Origin: Clostridia bacterium
Lineage (GTDB): Bacteria > Bacillota > Clostridia > TANB77 > CAG-465
Length of the DNA stretch: 64,000 bases
Assembly: GCA_029256705.1 (NCBI GenBank)
Contig: JAQSXK010000001.1
Coordinates: forward strand, 1 to 64,000
Reading direction: 5' to 3'
Part shown: in pieces, positions 37,921-49,764 of the stretch
Layout: the number at the start of each line of letters is the position of its first letter
How positions within the stretch are numbered: position 1 is the stretch's first letter
Position numbers and translations under genes: made by a program
Notes under the pieces: model-generated
What the model was told of the DNA's origin: nothing
The model's input: only the letters and a program-made list of their open reading frames with translations
Databases searched by the model: none

Positions 37921-37962
37921 AACCCATCCTTTAATATGATATCATATTAAAGGATGGGTTTT
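37921..37962. terminator. Bidirectional terminator, perfect 40-base palindrome
   Basis: 37921-37940 is the exact reverse complement of 37941-37960, with no loop, T-rich on both ends. It separates the glycosidase-like gene (+) from pyrG (-). Confidence 0.85.
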
Positions 37963-37975
37963 ATAATATTTATAA

Positions 37976-39586
<1,611 letters not shown>

Positions 39587-39606
39587 CTAACAATTAAAAC
39601 TAATAC

Positions 39607-40071
39607 TTATTTTAACTTTTTTTTCAACCTACTTTTTGCTGTTTTTTTAACACAGCTTTTACACTTAGCACTTTCTGGATTATAACAGCATTCCAAATCA
39701 CTAACATCTATTATACTTTGTATATATGTTTCTAACTTATTTATTGTATCTTCAGAAACTGAATGTTTCATAGTTTTAGCTTCATTTTCTGCAATATCTT
39801 TATCTACTTCTAAAACCTCTACTAAAAAAGCTTTCAAAGTATTATGCCTCTTTAATATGTTTTTAGCAATAGTTTTTCCTATATCAGTAAGTTCAATATC
39901 TCCATAATTTTCATATTCAATTAACCCTTCAGATTTTAAAACTTTAAGTGCCCTATTAACACTTGCTTTTGAATAATTCAAATATTTTGCAATATCTGTT
40001 ACCCTTGCAAAAGAAAATTTTTGTATTAATATATATATCGTTTTTAAATATTCTTCTAATGATGCACTCAT
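39607..40071 (-). CDS. DtxR/MntR-family metal-dependent regulator
   Basis: The 154-residue protein has a winged helix (ATDIAKYL-type: VTDIAKYLNYSKASVNRAL) and the metal-binding dimer domain (HNTLKAFLVEVL...EAKTMKHSVS). A Cys-rich tail, CCYNPESAKCKSC, is added. It likely represses iron or manganese uptake genes; the Cys cluster could bind metal. Placed after ccdA and thioredoxin. Confidence 0.88.
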   Translation of the reverse strand: MSASLEEYLKTIYILIQKFSFARVTDIAKYLNYSKASVNRALKVLKSEGLIEYENYGDIELTDIGKTIAKNILKRHNTLKAFLVEVLEVDKDIAENEAKTMKHSVSEDTINKLETYIQSIIDVSDLECCYNPESAKCKSCVKKTAKSRLKKKLK

Positions 40072-40128
40072 ATATTCACTCCTTTCTTTATATTTTTTGT
40101 AATATTATTTTAAGCTTATATAATGAAA

Positions 40129-40824
40129 TTAAAATGCTATATATAACAAATATAGCGCCATTATTAATGTTATAATTCCAAAAACTATTTTTAATATTTG
40201 TCCTACTTTCATATATTTATTACTAACTGAAAGTTTATTAATTGCTTCTAATGAAGTTCCAGCTAGTATAATTACTGCGCAATGACCTATAGAATATACC
40301 GCCATAAGCAAAGCTCCAATTAGTATATTTCCTTGATTTGAAGTATATGTAAGTATTACTGCAAGAGCTGGAGTTGAACAAGGTGAATCAAATATTCCGC
40401 CTAGTATTCCTAAAAAGAATGCTCCAAGTACTCCTTTTCTTAATTTTGGTTTATGACAATGATCTTTTTCTTTATGTTTTATAACACCAAAAAGTTGTAA
40501 CGTTACAAATATAAGGATAAATGCTAATATGTAATACCATAGATCCCCAAATATTCTAAGCCTATCTCCTATTAGAACTGAAGAAATACCAATTATAGTA
40601 AATGTAATTACTATACCTATTGAAAAGAATATACTATATAGCCATCCTTTTTTACTTGAGCAATCTTTACACTCTGTACCAACGTACCCTATTATTAAAG
40701 GAAGTGTAGATAAACTACAAGGGCTAAATGATGATACTAGTCCAGCTATCAAAGCTATGAATATTCCTAAAAATATATTTTGATTTAATGCTCCTGCAAA
40801 ATTATTCAATATACCATCCATCAT
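40129..40824 (-). CDS. ccdA: CcdA/DsbD-type thiol-electron transporter
   Basis: CcdA carries reducing equivalents across the membrane. The 231-residue protein has six membrane helices, and the conserved Cys are in FSPCSLSTLP and FDSPCSTPA. Its ATG overlaps the thioredoxin stop by four bases, which supports a redox pair. Confidence 0.9.
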   Translation of the reverse strand: MMDGILNNFAGALNQNIFLGIFIALIAGLVSSFSPCSLSTLPLIIGYVGTECKDCSSKKGWLYSIFFSIGIVITFTIIGISSVLIGDRLRIFGDLWYYILAFILIFVTLQLFGVIKHKEKDHCHKPKLRKGVLGAFFLGILGGIFDSPCSTPALAVILTYTSNQGNILIGALLMAVYSIGHCAVIILAGTSLEAINKLSVSNKYMKVGQILKIVFGIITLIMALYLLYIAF

Positions 40825-41255
40825 TTATTACCCCATTTATCTATAAATTTTCTAAATTCATCTTCTGGTACATAACCTATTAACTTATCTACTTTTGCAC
40901 CTTTTTCATCTACCACAACAAATGTAGGAGTATATGCTATCCCATAAGTATAACACAATTTTGTATTTTTTTCATCATCTACATCGATATATTCAAATTT
41001 AATTGATGATTTATACTCTTCCTTTATTTTTTCATATATAGGATCCATTTGTCTACATGCCAAGCAAAACTCAGATCCGAAATTATATACTTTATATGTT
41101 TTTATAGTTACTTCTTCGTTATGATCTAAGCAATTTGGATCGCTGCAATCACTTGAGACACTTCCATTTAACTTTTTAGCAACAAATACTGCTAGAATAA
41201 GAAGCACTATTACTCCAATTATTATATATGACCTATTGTTTTTTATTTTATCCAA
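40821..41255 (-). CDS. Membrane-anchored thioredoxin-like protein
   Basis: It has one N-terminal membrane helix and a thioredoxin domain with active site FCLACRQMDP (CxxC) and cis-Pro in YTPTFVVVD. TTG 41255 is preferred as start because AAAGGAG lies nine bases before it; an ATG at 41276 overlaps the addB stop. The protein would receive electrons from CcdA and act outside the membrane. Two more Cys (SDCSDPNC) lie before the domain. Confidence 0.85.
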   Translation of the reverse strand: MDKIKNNRSYIIIGVIVLLILAVFVAKKLNGSVSSDCSDPNCLDHNEEVTIKTYKVYNFGSEFCLACRQMDPIYEKIKEEYKSSIKFEYIDVDDEKNTKLCYTYGIAYTPTFVVVDEKGAKVDKLIGYVPEDEFRKFIDKWGNK

Positions 41256-41269
41256 AATACAAAACTCCT

Positions 41270-44200
41270 TTAACATAAATTTTCTTTTCTACAAATACTA
41301 CTAAATTCACAATACTTGCAGTGATTTACTTTCTTATTTGGTTTTATACTAACATTACCAGAGAGTATATCGTTACCTATATCTCTTAATATATCTGTAA
41401 TATCTAAACATAGTTTTTCAAATTCTTCTTTTGTCTGAAATTTGCTACTTTTCTTATCACTTGTAACTGAACCTGGAAATACCTCAATTAATTTATCTGT
41501 TTCATCTATCTTATTATCCATTAGTTTTAATATTTCGATATCCTTTAAAAATATACCGTCCATTCTTAAACTCTCAATAATCTTTTTAGATATTTTGCTC
41601 TCGTCTTTAGTATATTCTTTTATATTTATCAATTTTTCAGATAACGTAAAATAAAGCATTCCAGCTGGAATAATTTCTTCATTATTATCTTTTTTTGAAC
41701 TATTTATAAATGAGGATAAATATGTTATTAATTGAAGAGAAATTCCTTCTTTAATATCTTCTAATTTTAATTTCTTAGTTGAAGATTTATAGTCTACTAT
41801 TCTAGCATATATTGCATCACCTAATTTTAATGTGTCTATTCTATCTATTTTTCCAACTATATACATAGAACTATTACTAAGTTTTATTTCTATAGGTGCA
41901 AATAATCCGCCGTTTTTAAATTCTATTTCATAGCCAAATGGTAAAAACTTACTTTGATTAAAACTCTGTGCTATCGTTATGATAACTTTATTCATAGTTA
42001 CTTTTAACTTTTGTTTTAATATTAAATATTTAACATTTTCCTTATGTTTATAAAAAGTTTTATCTAGCTCATTATTTATTTGTTCTTCTAATATTTTGTA
42101 ATACTTTTCTTTATCTAATAAAATTTCATGCCAATTTATATTATTTTCAAGTAAGTATATAGAAAACTTTTCTAATACATTATGCATAAAGCTTCCTGTA
42201 TCCATACTTGTTATCGAGAATATTTTTCTTTCATTTAACTTTAAACCATATTTCATAAAATATGAAAACGGACATCTTTTAAATAATTCTAATTTAGATA
42301 CACTTGTCACAAAATCATTTTTATTTATATCCTTCATAGTTTGTTTAGTTAAATTTTCGTTTTCTCTAATATATTTTAATATATCTTCTAAATCCGAATA
42401 TTGCGATATATACTTGTATAGTGAAAGCATTTCATCAGTTATACCTTCATCTTTATTAAATAACCTAATCAATTTTTCAAATGCATTTTTTCTAGAATAA
42501 ATATTTTCAAATTCACTTTCGGATATTACATTACCTGTAACCTCCACTTTCAGTAGTTTCTTTAAAATTATTATTAAACTAGAAGGTCTTAAAGATTTTC
42601 CATCTACACTAGATGAAACAAATGAAAAATATAGCTTATCTTCTACATTATTTATTAATTCGTATATATTATATAATTGCATATTTAATTTAAATAAACT
42701 TGTTTCTTTAAATTTTATATTATAGTTTTCAAGATTTGCAAGCTCAATATCATCAAATAATAGATCATCATCAATCTTTTTAGGTAGTTTGTCTTCATTT
42801 ACACCTACAAAAAACATTATTTTTTTAATACCAGATTTAGATGTATTTACATCTAAAACTTGAACTTCATCTATAGTAGGTTCAATACCTTTTACTTTAA
42901 TATCCTTAAGCGAATATTTTAAAAGTTTATCAAAATCTGCAATAGTTATCTTAGTGTCTTCATATATTTTGGTTACTGATGAAAATACTTCACACAAATT
43001 ATCCCACATTTGATATCCAAGATTTCCGTTATATTTAATTGTAGGGTCATTATTATTTTTCATCTTGTCTATAACTATATAATAATTATCCAATATTTTA
43101 TTTTCTAACAAATGATCGTATATTTTTTCTATTATTTCTAAAGTTGTATGTTTAACAGAAGTAAATTTAGATATACCTTGAAATATATTTATTACTTGTT
43201 TTCTTGTTTCGTTTAATTTATCTAAATTGTATATAGTGCCATTAGATGAGTTATTATATAAAAATTCTCTCTCAAACTTATATCTATCATTATTAAATTC
43301 TAAAACATAATTTTCCAAATATGATATATCTTCTATACTTATGTCGTTTAAACCAAATTTTAATATTTGAAAAATATTTTCTATCTTATATCCTGTTTTA
43401 CATATTTCAATTAGCTTTTGTATGTATTTAATCAAAACATTGCTTTGTATATTAACTTTAGAATCTATATACACAGGTATATTATATTCATAAAAAGTTT
43501 TACGCACAACATATGAATATTCATCAACATTTGATGTATATATTACAAAATCTTTGTATCTACATCCTTGTCTTATTTTTTCAGATATTATATTTGCTAT
43601 TTTATCTATTTCTGTATATATATTAGTCGTTAAACTTACTAATATATTATTTGCTTCTATTTTATTATTTGAAATATCAGACATAAAAATATTATTTGAT
43701 AAATATTTTATATCCTCTTTTGCATTAGAAAAATTAGAACGCATTATTTCTGTATCTATTTTCAAATTTAATTTTTTAGCGTATTTTAACAGAGTAATTA
43801 AAGTTAAATTTGCTTGTGTAAATATATTTGAAATATCTTCCATAAGTAGATTTGAAAGTTCGTTAGGGCTATAGCATGTTATATCATTTTCTAATATATC
43901 TGCAACATTTGTAGTTATACTAAATGTAACATTAAAGTTAAGTTTTAAAAGTAATTTAATAAATTTAAACTCATGATTGGTAAAATTATTATATGCATCA
44001 AAATATACACATGTACTACTAACATCTTTTCCTTCATAGAGCCTTTCAAACAAATTTAAAAATATGTCTGTTTCATCTATTACATCTATAAATTTATTTT
44101 CAGTATAATCAATATATTCTTTATATACATTTGTTATTTCTTTTAGTTTATATTCTAATAACTTATCTGAAAGTTGTAAAGAATTTATTTCATCTATATT

Positions 44201-44593
44201 AATATCTTCTTTTTTAAATATATCCATATATATGTTTAAATTTTCTAAAAAACCTTCTTTATTTTTAACTTTTTTAAACATATTAAATAAATCAGGGTTT
44301 TCAAGCATTATTTTAGTTAAAATAAGTTTCCTGTCTAGTTTAGATATAAATTTATCTTCATGATTTACATTATATTGGTTTAAAAAGTCTTTAATATATG
44401 AACTTATAGTGGTTACATTTAAATCTATGATACCAGGTTTATTTTGAAAGCTTATATAGTTTTCCTCTGCCAAAACCCTTGTTTGAGAGGGAACAAAATA
44501 TATAACCTTTTTACCTAATAGTATATCATTATCTATTTGATCATATATATATTTTGACTTTCCTGTTTTACTCTTACCTAGTACTAGATTCAT
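41270..44593 (-). CDS. addB: ATP-dependent helicase/nuclease subunit AddB
   Basis: AddB is one half of the AddAB double-strand-break repair complex. The 1107-residue protein has an N-terminal P-loop (GKSKTGKSKY), a degenerate helicase body, and a C-terminal RecB-type nuclease with VGKIDRID and RIVDYKSS. Four Cys for a 4Fe-4S clamp are visible (one in FKRCPFSYF, three in CKYCEFSSIC). addA, usually adjacent, is not in this window. Confidence 0.93.
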   Translation of the reverse strand: MNLVLGKSKTGKSKYIYDQIDNDILLGKKVIYFVPSQTRVLAEENYISFQNKPGIIDLNVTTISSYIKDFLNQYNVNHEDKFISKLDRKLILTKIMLENPDLFNMFKKVKNKEGFLENLNIYMDIFKKEDINIDEINSLQLSDKLLEYKLKEITNVYKEYIDYTENKFIDVIDETDIFLNLFERLYEGKDVSSTCVYFDAYNNFTNHEFKFIKLLLKLNFNVTFSITTNVADILENDITCYSPNELSNLLMEDISNIFTQANLTLITLLKYAKKLNLKIDTEIMRSNFSNAKEDIKYLSNNIFMSDISNNKIEANNILVSLTTNIYTEIDKIANIISEKIRQGCRYKDFVIYTSNVDEYSYVVRKTFYEYNIPVYIDSKVNIQSNVLIKYIQKLIEICKTGYKIENIFQILKFGLNDISIEDISYLENYVLEFNNDRYKFEREFLYNNSSNGTIYNLDKLNETRKQVINIFQGISKFTSVKHTTLEIIEKIYDHLLENKILDNYYIVIDKMKNNNDPTIKYNGNLGYQMWDNLCEVFSSVTKIYEDTKITIADFDKLLKYSLKDIKVKGIEPTIDEVQVLDVNTSKSGIKKIMFFVGVNEDKLPKKIDDDLLFDDIELANLENYNIKFKETSLFKLNMQLYNIYELINNVEDKLYFSFVSSSVDGKSLRPSSLIIILKKLLKVEVTGNVISESEFENIYSRKNAFEKLIRLFNKDEGITDEMLSLYKYISQYSDLEDILKYIRENENLTKQTMKDINKNDFVTSVSKLELFKRCPFSYFMKYGLKLNERKIFSITSMDTGSFMHNVLEKFSIYLLENNINWHEILLDKEKYYKILEEQINNELDKTFYKHKENVKYLILKQKLKVTMNKVIITIAQSFNQSKFLPFGYEIEFKNGGLFAPIEIKLSNSSMYIVGKIDRIDTLKLGDAIYARIVDYKSSTKKLKLEDIKEGISLQLITYLSSFINSSKKDNNEEIIPAGMLYFTLSEKLINIKEYTKDESKISKKIIESLRMDGIFLKDIEILKLMDNKIDETDKLIEVFPGSVTSDKKSSKFQTKEEFEKLCLDITDILRDIGNDILSGNVSIKPNKKVNHCKYCEFSSICRKENLC

Positions 44594-44603
44594 TACTTCA
44601 CCT

Positions 44604-45149
44604 TCAATTCTCTATATCATTTATCATCATTTGTTCATCTTTAATTTTTATATCTTCATAATTAGGAAGTTCAGATATATTCTTTATATTACAGTTTTTT
44701 AAAAACTCTCTTGTTACTGAATATATAGCTGGTCTACCAGGAGCATTAAGTCTTGCAACTTCTTCAATTAGTCCACATTCTAGTAATCTACCTACTGCAA
44801 AGTCACTACTTACTCCTCTTATTCTTTCTATTTCTGCCTTTGTTATTTTGGAATTATATGCAATTATTGTTAGCGTTTCCATTGCAGATGAAGATAAATT
44901 CTGCCTTTTAGTATTTTCAATGAATAAATTAACATACTCATAATATTTTTTATTTGTTACAAGTTGTACACTATCTTCAATGAGATATAAAACAATAGCA
45001 TTTGATTCGTTATACTTTTTCTTTAAATTTTCCACTCCACTATTTATTTCATTCAAATCTACCTTTAAAGTTTGAGATAATTCATCTAAAGTGATACTTC
45101 TTCCTAAAGCAAATAAAACTGCTTCTATAATATTTTCTATGTTTTCCAT
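44604..45149 (-). CDS. scpB: Chromosome segregation and condensation protein ScpB
   Basis: ScpB is a winged-helix subunit of the SMC-ScpAB condensin. The 181-residue protein has the family core NLSSSAMETLTIIAYN...ITKAEIERIRGV and LIEEVARLNAPGRPAIYSVT. scpA, normally upstream, is missing; an IleS-like gene is in that place. Confidence 0.94.
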   Translation of the reverse strand: MENIENIIEAVLFALGRSITLDELSQTLKVDLNEINSGVENLKKKYNESNAIVLYLIEDSVQLVTNKKYYEYVNLFIENTKRQNLSSSAMETLTIIAYNSKITKAEIERIRGVSSDFAVGRLLECGLIEEVARLNAPGRPAIYSVTREFLKNCNIKNISELPNYEDIKIKDEQMMINDIEN

Positions 45150-45162
45150 TTAAATTTTCCCC

Positions 45163-47907
45163 CTAATTATTACTTTCTAAAATGTTAGCACAATCATAAC
45201 AAGCATAGCGGTATTTTATATGCCTACCTACATCGTTTTTATAATTATGACACCTTTCACATTTTTGTGCTTCAGATTTTTGCAATAAAACAACAAATTT
45301 ATTAGAAATTTCAACATCAATATTTGATATATTTAATGCTTTTAAGATGTCATTATTATTTTGCTGTATAAACTCACACATTTTCTTTTTACATTTTACT
45401 AAAATAGATGCTTGTAATGTATCACCTATTATATTATCATTTTGGGCACTTGATATATATTTTCTTATTTTCTTTTTAAAATTAAATATTTTATTCCACT
45501 TTTCACATTCTTTAAAATAATGATCTATATTATTTTCTTTATTTTCTCTTTCATATAACAAATTATCAAAATCAGTTAAATATGAACAACTTTCAATAAA
45601 TAAATATGGTACAATTGGGCTAAGATAAATATTAAGCATGTTAAATATATCATATAACATAGATTGAGTTGACCTTCTAATTATACTATCTTGTTTTAAA
45701 ATATACAAGTTGTATTTTATAGAATTGAAATATTCTTCACATAAAGTTTCTAAACAAAAGTCTTTAATTAAAATATATGCCTCATAAAAATCAAATTCAT
45801 TATAGCACCTTATAAGTTTTTTGCGTAAATCATTAGTTTTAGTATAAATATACTTGTCCAAATCTGTTCTATTTTCTATATTTATATAATGTTTTTTAAA
45901 ATCAAAGTCAGATATGTTAGATATTATAAACCCAAGTGTTTTTCTTATATTGGTATATATTCTTTCTTCATATCTTACATTATTTTCGTCTATTAATATA
46001 CTTTTGTTTTTGGATTTATGTAATGCCCATAACCTTAATATATCAGGCCCATATTTATTTATTATATCCTCGATATCTATATTTGTTATTATAAAATCTT
46101 GATCATCCTTAAGATTTTTTATATCTTCTTTCAAATAGAATTTTGGAACACCTAAAATCTTTTTATTTTTAATTATATTTCCATATATGAAAAACTTATC
46201 TATTTTTTTCATTTCTTCATTAAATCTGTCATTATATCTATTTATCTCTACACTTTTAATAAACTTATCTATATTTGAAATAAATATATTATTTATTTTT
46301 TCATAACTTGAATCTATACTTGTTATATCTGAAGATAATATTTCAAATGATTCATTAAATAAATTTTCATTCTTATAAAAAAATATACCACCACAATCAC
46401 AGGCTATAACACCATCTAATAATTCTTCCGGGGTCATTTTATATACATTTTCACTGCCGTACTTTTCAATTTTATCTTTATATTGTTTAATAACCTTTTC
46501 GTTTATTATTTTTTTATTACAAAGACCACAAGTAATAGATGGAATTATAACACCCCTATTTGTATTTTTTGATATTTTTAAATATTGAGATTTTTTACCC
46601 AAAAAATTAATATGCATACTAGACTTTTTTAATATTTTATTTATATCATTTTCTATGGATTTATTATCACTTTCTTTTATATACCATTCTGAAAGGTATC
46701 TATATACAAGTTCACTATCACAATTACTACATTTAGGAATATTAATTTTTTTTCTATCTATGAAAAGTAACATATCTGATTTTCTAAGTTTATCGATTAT
46801 ATTAAAGTTGACATCTTTGTAATCCATAAATTTATATTCATCTATAACTGCGCAAATTTTTCCATCCATATCTATATAGTTTCTTATTTGATTTAAACCA
46901 TTTTCTTTAAATATAGAATACTCTAAATAACTATGCGCAGGCGTTATAGTTATTGCTTTAGTATTTATTTTTGATAAATCCATATTTGTAGTCAAACATT
47001 TTATTTTTTTACTAGAATCTATGGAACTCGAGAACGTCATATTTTCTAACATATTCCCAGATAAAGTTTTTTTAATTTTATATTTAAAAATAAGTGCATT
47101 TGCCATATAATCTTCTACATATTTACTAGCAATTATATAATGCAATTCTACTCCCTGCTGCGATATAACCTCTACTATACTATACTCTTCGTCTTTTTGA
47201 ACAGCAATATTACTGATTCCAATTAAAGTCCAAGGTCTTATTGTGGAAGCAATAATAAAGGTATTTCTTAAATTATTATATTCAGCTAAAACATAATCTG
47301 GATCATCTTGAGCTCTAAATAATATATGAAATATTGAAACATTAATTTTATTATTTACCTCTATTACATTTTTACATTTTGTACAACATTTAGTAGGTGT
47401 ATCCACACTATATATTTTACCAGAATTGTATAATTCAAAAAATAAATCAATCATCTTTTGTGAAAATCTAAGACTAGTAGTAGTGTTATATAATTTTGTA
47501 AAATCAATAATACTACCAGATTTATTTATTGTGTTTATTTCTTTTTTTATAACATCATTCATGCTTTTAAATTTTTTGTTATTACTTTCTGTACTATTTG
47601 TATATGAAAGTAATAATTTAGTTTCCGCTATTTGTCCACTCATTAGTGAATATCTTATAATAATATCTTTCAAAATATTACCTAAGAGATCATTGTTAGT
47701 AAGTTTAGTATCTAGTTCAATAGGTACCTCAGATATATACGTTTTTATTTTTGAGTTACGGTTTATTTCTAATGATTTTATATAGTTATTACTTGTTAAT
47801 AACTTATCATTAAAATATCCTGTTCTTAATTCTAAACTTGCATACACACTCAAAGTTTTTTTAGGTAGATTTAAAGTTTTTTCAAAATTTCTATTATTTA
47901 TATCCAT
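45163..47907 (-). CDS. Divergent isoleucyl-tRNA synthetase-like protein without HIGH and KMSKS motifs
   Basis: The 914-residue protein aligns by eye to IleS: KTLNLPKKTLS at the start, the editing-domain landmarks ASTIRPWTL and TITPAHSYLEY, the CSNC...YRYLSEWYIK region, INKYGPDILRLW before where the anticodon domain begins, and the C-terminal zinc finger CERCHNYKN...CYDC. Neither the HIGH nor the KMSKS signature can be recognised at the expected places, and the N-terminus is far shorter in conserved motifs. Extra Cys pairs (CCTKC, CGLC, CDC) are present. It is probably a paralogue with editing or non-catalytic function; a functional synthetase should be encoded elsewhere. It lies in a repair and chromosome-segregation operon. 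Confidence 0.7.
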   Translation of the reverse strand: MDINNRNFEKTLNLPKKTLSVYASLELRTGYFNDKLLTSNNYIKSLEINRNSKIKTYISEVPIELDTKLTNNDLLGNILKDIIIRYSLMSGQIAETKLLLSYTNSTESNNKKFKSMNDVIKKEINTINKSGSIIDFTKLYNTTTSLRFSQKMIDLFFELYNSGKIYSVDTPTKCCTKCKNVIEVNNKINVSIFHILFRAQDDPDYVLAEYNNLRNTFIIASTIRPWTLIGISNIAVQKDEEYSIVEVISQQGVELHYIIASKYVEDYMANALIFKYKIKKTLSGNMLENMTFSSSIDSSKKIKCLTTNMDLSKINTKAITITPAHSYLEYSIFKENGLNQIRNYIDMDGKICAVIDEYKFMDYKDVNFNIIDKLRKSDMLLFIDRKKINIPKCSNCDSELVYRYLSEWYIKESDNKSIENDINKILKKSSMHINFLGKKSQYLKISKNTNRGVIIPSITCGLCNKKIINEKVIKQYKDKIEKYGSENVYKMTPEELLDGVIACDCGGIFFYKNENLFNESFEILSSDITSIDSSYEKINNIFISNIDKFIKSVEINRYNDRFNEEMKKIDKFFIYGNIIKNKKILGVPKFYLKEDIKNLKDDQDFIITNIDIEDIINKYGPDILRLWALHKSKNKSILIDENNVRYEERIYTNIRKTLGFIISNISDFDFKKHYINIENRTDLDKYIYTKTNDLRKKLIRCYNEFDFYEAYILIKDFCLETLCEEYFNSIKYNLYILKQDSIIRRSTQSMLYDIFNMLNIYLSPIVPYLFIESCSYLTDFDNLLYERENKENNIDHYFKECEKWNKIFNFKKKIRKYISSAQNDNIIGDTLQASILVKCKKKMCEFIQQNNNDILKALNISNIDVEISNKFVVLLQKSEAQKCERCHNYKNDVGRHIKYRYACYDCANILESNN

Positions 47908-47942
47908 ATAATAACTCCTTCATTTGAAGATTTATGGCAATT

Positions 47943-49049
47943 TTATTTTCTTTTAAATTTTAAAATATGTTTAATTCCTACTGCATGAACTGGACAATGC
48001 TCTAAACAACAAAAACATCTTATACATTTATTTTTGTCTTTTAAAACAACTTTATTATTTATTAATTTAAGTGCATTAACTGGGCACCTATCTATACATA
48101 ATTTGCATCTTATACACTTCTTACTATTAAATGTTGGATAAGGTTTAATAAATTTAGTTAATCTAAAAACTTGGCCAAAACGCTTTTTAGATAAAGTATC
48201 TGGAAGTTTAAAATCTTTCATGGTTATGTCTTTTAGTTTTTCTCCCACAACTTCAATTGATTTTGGATTAGTAAGTATACCTCTTTCAATACTGTTTTTA
48301 ACAATATATGAATCTTCTAATTTTAAATTTATTAATTTAGAAGCTATATAATCTATTTCAAATTGATTACTCGAAGCTATTACTAGTCCAGTATTTCTTG
48401 GACTACCAGAATTGGGTCCATTACCTTCCATCGAATATATTGCATCAACTATTGTTATTTGATTTTTAACATAACTAGATATATCTATTATTGCATCCGC
48501 AAAATCACTATAGTTTGGATAAATAGAATGAATTTCAGCCTTTCTTTCACCTGGAACTATTCCAAATAGATTTTTAACTGCACATGTTAAATTCATCATA
48601 GCATGAGTTTTAAGTTTTGGAAGATTTATAACTAAATCTGCATTTAATATTGGATTTATAATCTCTATATTTTTTACAAATTTTCCACTTATATTAACTA
48701 ATTTAGATGTAGTATCTAAATTTAAAATAGCACCTGTATCCTCTATCTCTGAATAGCCTAATTTTTCATAAACTTTAGATAAACCTCTACTACTATATTT
48801 TCCTGGTGGACTATCACAAATTATACATTTAGCCCCAAGAGATACGACTTTCTTTGCTACACACTTTGTAAACAAATGATGAGTAGTAGTTGCTGTATTT
48901 TCATCCCTTATAGCTAATAAATTTGGTTTCAATACAACGTTCATGCCACTTATTATTTTTTCATTAAATTTTAAATCAAAAAATATCTTTTGGATTGAAT
49001 CATCAATTAATTTTTCATCATAAGTTTCACATTTATATATACCAACCAT
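47943..49049 (-). CDS. DUF362 protein with two 4Fe-4S clusters
   Basis: The 368-residue protein has an N-terminal DUF362 domain (KPNLLAIRDENTATTTH, NLPKLKTHAMMNLTCAVKN) and two C-terminal ferredoxin motifs, CIRCKLCIDRCP and CIRCFCCLEHCP. Such proteins are redox carriers of unknown pathway. The rpe stop and this start overlap as TAATG. Confidence 0.88.
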   Translation of the reverse strand: MVGIYKCETYDEKLIDDSIQKIFFDLKFNEKIISGMNVVLKPNLLAIRDENTATTTHHLFTKCVAKKVVSLGAKCIICDSPPGKYSSRGLSKVYEKLGYSEIEDTGAILNLDTTSKLVNISGKFVKNIEIINPILNADLVINLPKLKTHAMMNLTCAVKNLFGIVPGERKAEIHSIYPNYSDFADAIIDISSYVKNQITIVDAIYSMEGNGPNSGSPRNTGLVIASSNQFEIDYIASKLINLKLEDSYIVKNSIERGILTNPKSIEVVGEKLKDITMKDFKLPDTLSKKRFGQVFRLTKFIKPYPTFNSKKCIRCKLCIDRCPVNALKLINNKVVLKDKNKCIRCFCCLEHCPVHAVGIKHILKFKRK

Positions 49050-49753
49050 TAATCTCCTCTTTTACTATTTATTATATTTTCTAATTCAATAATTCTTTTA
49101 GAAATATCATCTAAATTTGAAGTTAAATAACTTCCCACAACAAAACTATCTACTCCTAATTTATTTGGTCTAATTATTGTACTATCATTTATTCCACCAT
49201 CTATTTGGACTAGTTTCTTCATATCTAAAGCTATTTCTATCTTTTTATTTACCTTATTAATATAAGTTTGACCTCCCATACCAGGTTTTACACTCATTAA
49301 AAGAATAACATCACACATACTTGAATAATTAAATATTTTTTTAATATCTGTATCTGGTTTTATTGATATACCAATAGATAATTTCTTTTTTTCTTTTTTT
49401 AAACTATCTTTAATAGTATTCAAATATTTTAAATTGTCATATAGGTTGTCAATTTCATAATGAATAGTTATATTATCTGCGCCTAACTCTAATGCCTTAT
49501 CTATATACTCTTTAGGATTAGAGCACATTAAATGTACATCAACAAAAAAATTATATTTTTTAACAACTCTTATTAACTCTATATTAATACCATGATTAGC
49601 TACAAAATCTCCATCCATTACATCAAAATGAATAATTAAGTTATTTAAACTAAATTCTTTTTTTATTTCATTTAATTTAAATAAAAAGTTTTCTAAATCA
49701 TCTACATTCAAAATAGATATTGAAATAGTTTTTTCTTTTAAAAAATTACTCAT
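49049..49753 (-). CDS. rpe: Ribulose-phosphate 3-epimerase
   Basis: Rpe interconverts ribulose-5-P and xylulose-5-P. The 234-residue TIM barrel has HFDVMDGDFV, VDVHLMCSNP, MSVKPGMGGQ and QIDGGIND motifs. It follows rsgA, the order common in Gram-positive prkC-rsgA-rpe clusters. Confidence 0.92.
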   Translation of the reverse strand: MSNFLKEKTISISILNVDDLENFLFKLNEIKKEFSLNNLIIHFDVMDGDFVANHGINIELIRVVKKYNFFVDVHLMCSNPKEYIDKALELGADNITIHYEIDNLYDNLKYLNTIKDSLKKEKKKLSIGISIKPDTDIKKIFNYSSMCDVILLMSVKPGMGGQTYINKVNKKIEIALDMKKLVQIDGGINDSTIIRPNKLGVDSFVVGSYLTSNLDDISKRIIELENIINSKRGD

Positions 49754-49764
49754 ACACTACCTCT

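Noticed and set aside
44604-47907. A normal ileS gene
   Set aside because: No HIGH or KMSKS motif can be placed, so it is described as a divergent relative.
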